From Streptomyces sp. CCM_MD2014 (lineage in GTDB: Bacteria > Actinomycetota > Actinomycetes > Streptomycetales > Streptomycetaceae), in the NCBI RefSeq assembly GCF_000772045.1, contig NZ_CP009754.1, forward strand, positions 6,014,001-6,078,000: 64,000 bases of DNA, read 5' to 3'. Below the pieces are notes generated by a model. That model searched no databases. It was not told where the DNA came from and saw nothing but the letters and a program-made list of their open reading frames with translations. The number at the start of each line of letters is the position of its first letter. The first letter of the stretch is position 1. Below are positions 61,714 through 64,000 of the stretch, piece after piece. A program made the position numbers and the translations under genes.

Positions 61714-62808
61714 TCAGCGCAGTCGGGCTGCCTGCTGCTGCGCCGTCTCGAGCTGGTGGGCCCGCAGGATCTCCACGAGGCGGGCGCCACCGCCGTCCCG
61801 GAGCGGGTCGACGACCGGTACTCCGGTGTCGGCCTCCAGCTTCTCGGCCTCGCGCCGGTAGTCCTCGTCGCTGTAGCCGAAGCTGTTGACGCTGACGGCG
61901 GCGACCTTGGCGGGCCGTTCGAAGCGGGTCAGCTCCTCGTTCATGCGGATGAGCTCGGGGATGGGGATGATGGGCGTCTCCCAGACCTTGGTGCGCTCGG
62001 CGCCCAGGCGGTGGCAGAAGACCAGGGCGTGCGGCAGGGAGCCGTGCAGGATGGCGAGGGCCACGCCGCTGAACCCGATGTGGTTGAGGGAACCCTGGCC
62101 CTCGACGACGACCCACTCGTTGCCGGCCGCGGCCTCGAGGACGGCCTGCTCGACGGCGCCGCCCATGAAGTCGCCGGGCACGCCGTCGACCGCGACGCCG
62201 TGGCCCGAGATCAGCATGCCGCTCTGGCCGGTGGCGGCGAAGCCGGTGCGGATGCCGCTGCGGTTGGCCTCGTTCCAGATCTCCAGGGCGGCGGTCTTCT
62301 TGCCGATGTTGGAGTCGCTGCCGCAGGTGTGGACGACCCAGGTGTCCAGGTCCAGGACGCGGGCCCGGTTGAGCGGAACGGGCGGGGAGTCCTTGGTCTC
62401 CCAGACGGTGACGCCCTTCTCCCGGACGGCACGGGCGATGTCCGGATCGTCGTTGAGGCGGTAGTGGATCGAGTTGATCAGGTGGAGGCCGTTCTGGACG
62501 GCCGCGAGGAGGTGCGGCTTCCAGCCGGAGGGCAGGTCGGCCGAGTGCAGGCCCTTGCCGATGATCATGACCTCGGGGCGCAGGTGCAGAGCGTGCTCGA
62601 CGCGGCCGACGATCGGGATCGCGCCACCGTAGCCGAGGACGTCCTGAACGGTCTGGCCGGCCTTCCGGCTGTCGATCACGGCGACGCAGCGGTCCCCGTT
62701 GTAGCGGATCAGCGACGCCGCGATCTTGCTAGTGAAGAGTCCGAAGCAGCCCTCGGCGAACAGCACGAAGTTCTTGTCGACCAGCTCCGCATGGCTCAAC
62801 TGACCCAC
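61714..62808 (-). CDS. DUF1611 (DgcN-like) family protein
   Basis: A protein of about 364 residues of the DUF1611 family: an N-terminal Rossmann-like domain (CVAVIDSRKAGQ, PEVMIIGKGLHSADLP, HLLAAVQNGLHLINSIHYRL) and a C-terminal P-loop-type domain with VVHTCGSDSNIGKKTAALEI, VVVEGQGSLNHIGFSGVALAI and a closing VVDPLRDGGGARL. One studied member, DgcN, is reported as a D-glutamate N-acetyltransferase, but most members are uncharacterised. GTG at 62808 has GGAGG 5 nt upstream, better than the in-frame GTG at 62820. It lies between the two ATP-grasp genes with short gaps, suggesting it makes or modifies a ligase substrate. That role is inference. Confidence 0.87.
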   Translation of the reverse strand: MGQLSHAELVDKNFVLFAEGCFGLFTSKIAASLIRYNGDRCVAVIDSRKAGQTVQDVLGYGGAIPIVGRVEHALHLRPEVMIIGKGLHSADLPSGWKPHLLAAVQNGLHLINSIHYRLNDDPDIARAVREKGVTVWETKDSPPVPLNRARVLDLDTWVVHTCGSDSNIGKKTAALEIWNEANRSGIRTGFAATGQSGMLISGHGVAVDGVPGDFMGGAVEQAVLEAAAGNEWVVVEGQGSLNHIGFSGVALAILHGSLPHALVFCHRLGAERTKVWETPIIPIPELIRMNEELTRFERPAKVAAVSVNSFGYSDEDYRREAEKLEADTGVPVVDPLRDGGGARLVEILRAHQLETAQQQAARLR

Positions 62809-62866
62809 GTCTTCCTCCACGGACTCGATGGTTCGATTGCCGATGGCACGAGATGTTCGGGGCGCC

Positions 62867-64000
62867 CTACGCGACGGGCTCGGTGGTCAGGCGGTACTGC
62901 GCGCGTGCCTGGCGCACGGCCGCCTCGATCTGCGCCTGGGTGCCGCCCCGGAAGAGGAAACGGCCGCCCTGGAGCGTGGCGTACGAGCCGGGACGGGAGA
63001 CCAGGACCTCGCCCGCCCTCGGCACCAACTCGCGGTACACGTGGGGCACCTCGCCCAGGAGCGGGGTGGAGCTGACGACCTTCTGGGGCAGCGGCCGGGG
63101 GCCCGGGACGATCAGCCACCCGCCGCTCAGTTCCGGGTCGGGGACCGGCAGGTCCACCGGGCGTCCGAGCAGCACGTCGGTCCACAGCCGGAACAGGTTC
63201 ACGCCGTGCACGTCGTGGACGACGTACGACACGTCGGCGCCCGGCACCCGGGCTCCGACCTCCAGGAACACCAACTCATCGCCCGTGTCGAAGAGTTCGA
63301 GGTGGAAAGCGGAGCTTCGCAGACCGAGCGCGGTCAGACAGCGCAGGGCGAAGTCCTCACAGCGGCCCCGCACCCCGGGATCCGTCTGGAAGACCGAGCC
63401 GAGCGGTTCACCCAGGCGCTCGAAGTCCAGACAGGTGGAGACGTAGCGCGACGTGCACAGGAACAGCGGTTTGCCGTCGGCGTCCACCACCCCGTCGACG
63501 TGCAGGATCTCGCCCTGGACGAACTCCTCGACCTCGAAGTCCCGCAGCGTCCGTTCGGCGCACAGGGCCCGCAGCTCCTCGGCCGAGGCGATCTCGCGCA
63601 CACCCTGGCTGGACGCCCCCCGCACCGGCTTGACGATCACGGGGTAGCCGAACTCCCCGGCGGCCGCGAGGATCTGCTCCTCGGTGCGGCAGGACGCCCA
63701 GCGCGGCACCCGGAGGCCGGCCCGGGACAGCGTCTCCTTCATGACGGTCTTGTCGCGGAACCTGGCGGTCTCCTCGGGGCCGGGGCCCTGGATGCCGTAC
63801 CGCTCGCGCAGGGTCGCCGCGAGGTCGAGGAGCATCTCGGAGAAGCCGATGACGTGGTCGAAGGGTCCTTCGTCGCGGACGACGGCGTCCACCAGGGCCA
63901 GCACGCCGTCCAGATCGGTGAAGTCCGGTACGACGTGGACCCGTTCGGCATCGGCGGGCACCCCGCTGCGACCGCCCTCGTCGCACACGTACGTGACCCG
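62867..64000 (-). CDS. ATP-grasp ligase 2, 5' end beyond the window
   Basis: At least 377 residues of a second ATP-grasp ligase; the frame is still open at the right edge (reads RVTYVCDEGG, the usual second strand), so the start is outside. Nucleotide-binding blocks are YPVIVKPVRGASSQGVREI, FEVEEFVQGEILHVDGVV and LVFLEVGARVPGADVSY; the last has the EVGAR form seen in some ligases instead of EINPR. The SSAFHLELFDTGD strand and the 130-residue C-terminal lid are also typical. Low likeness to ATP-grasp 1 outside the motifs suggests a different substrate pair. It is first in the visible minus-strand run and probably cotranscribed with the DUF1611 gene 58 nt downstream. Confidence 0.88.
   Translation of the reverse strand, partial: RVTYVCDEGGRSGVPADAERVHVVPDFTDLDGVLALVDAVVRDEGPFDHVIGFSEMLLDLAATLRERYGIQGPGPEETARFRDKTVMKETLSRAGLRVPRWASCRTEEQILAAAGEFGYPVIVKPVRGASSQGVREIASAEELRALCAERTLRDFEVEEFVQGEILHVDGVVDADGKPLFLCTSRYVSTCLDFERLGEPLGSVFQTDPGVRGRCEDFALRCLTALGLRSSAFHLELFDTGDELVFLEVGARVPGADVSYVVHDVHGVNLFRLWTDVLLGRPVDLPVPDPELSGGWLIVPGPRPLPQKVVSSTPLLGEVPHVYRELVPRAGEVLVSRPGSYATLQGGRFLFRGGTQAQIEAAVRQARAQYRLTTEPVA

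Noticed and set aside
1..64000. CRISPR arrays, tRNA or rRNA genes, insertion sequences
   Set aside because: Looked for regularly spaced repeats, tRNA-like cloverleaf ends and transposase motifs. The only tandem DNA repeats are the 177-bp array and in-gene repeats, which have no spacers.

Overview
The window is very GC-rich actinobacterial DNA with heavy G/C third-position bias, GTG/TTG starts and GGAGG-type ribosome sites. An ESX/type VII secretion locus, an Mbl-type actin homologue and a MatB very close to the one I remember from Streptomyces coelicolor all point to Streptomyces. I saw no tRNA, rRNA, CRISPR array, transposase or insertion sequence.

Region 1 (1-16 kb) is a type VII secretion (ESX-like) locus. 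It holds the 3' part of a mycosin protease gene (mycP), a 177-bp tandem repeat that starts inside the mycP stop region, a convergent eccC (three-ATPase motor), and divergent eccD (ubiquitin-like domain plus membrane channel) and eccB. A co-directional string of substrate-type genes follows: two WXG100-size proteins, a 156-aa associated protein, an AAWKG-family repeat protein, a YbaB/EbfC-fold protein and a third WXG protein. eccE is not seen and may lie beyond the left edge.

Region 2 (16.0-46.3 kb) is one uninterrupted reading frame of 9,873 codons, nearly half the window. It encodes a modular giant protein that is probably a type VII substrate. I read an N-terminal helical domain, low-complexity linkers, four His/Cys modules with almost constant His-Cys spacing (46-47 residues), several copies of the same fold without the Cys, one intact and two decayed OTU-like cysteine protease domains, three OmpA-like modules, and two copies of a ~320-residue domain with an HHxFHEVM motif. 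Its stop codon overlaps the start of an SseB-like gene (ATGA), probably a dedicated partner.

Region 3 (46.3-56.4 kb) looks like conserved Streptomyces core: a small acidic protein, a GAF sensor-kinase-like protein, mbl (actin-like), a secreted subtilase, a 19-codon amphipathic peptide gene, a carboxyltransferase and matB (malonyl-CoA synthetase). From memory this set resembles the SCO2444-SCO2451 neighbourhood of S. coelicolor.

Region 4 (56.4-64 kb, minus strand, cut by the right edge) is a compact set of tailoring and ligase genes: flavin monooxygenase, PhzF-fold protein, PhyH-type Fe(II)/2-oxoglutarate oxygenase, haem-oxygenase-like diiron protein, ATP-grasp ligase, DUF1611 protein and a second ATP-grasp ligase. 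It has no NRPS or PKS gene and looks like an uncharacterised pathway for a small ligase-made, oxidatively modified amino-acid product.
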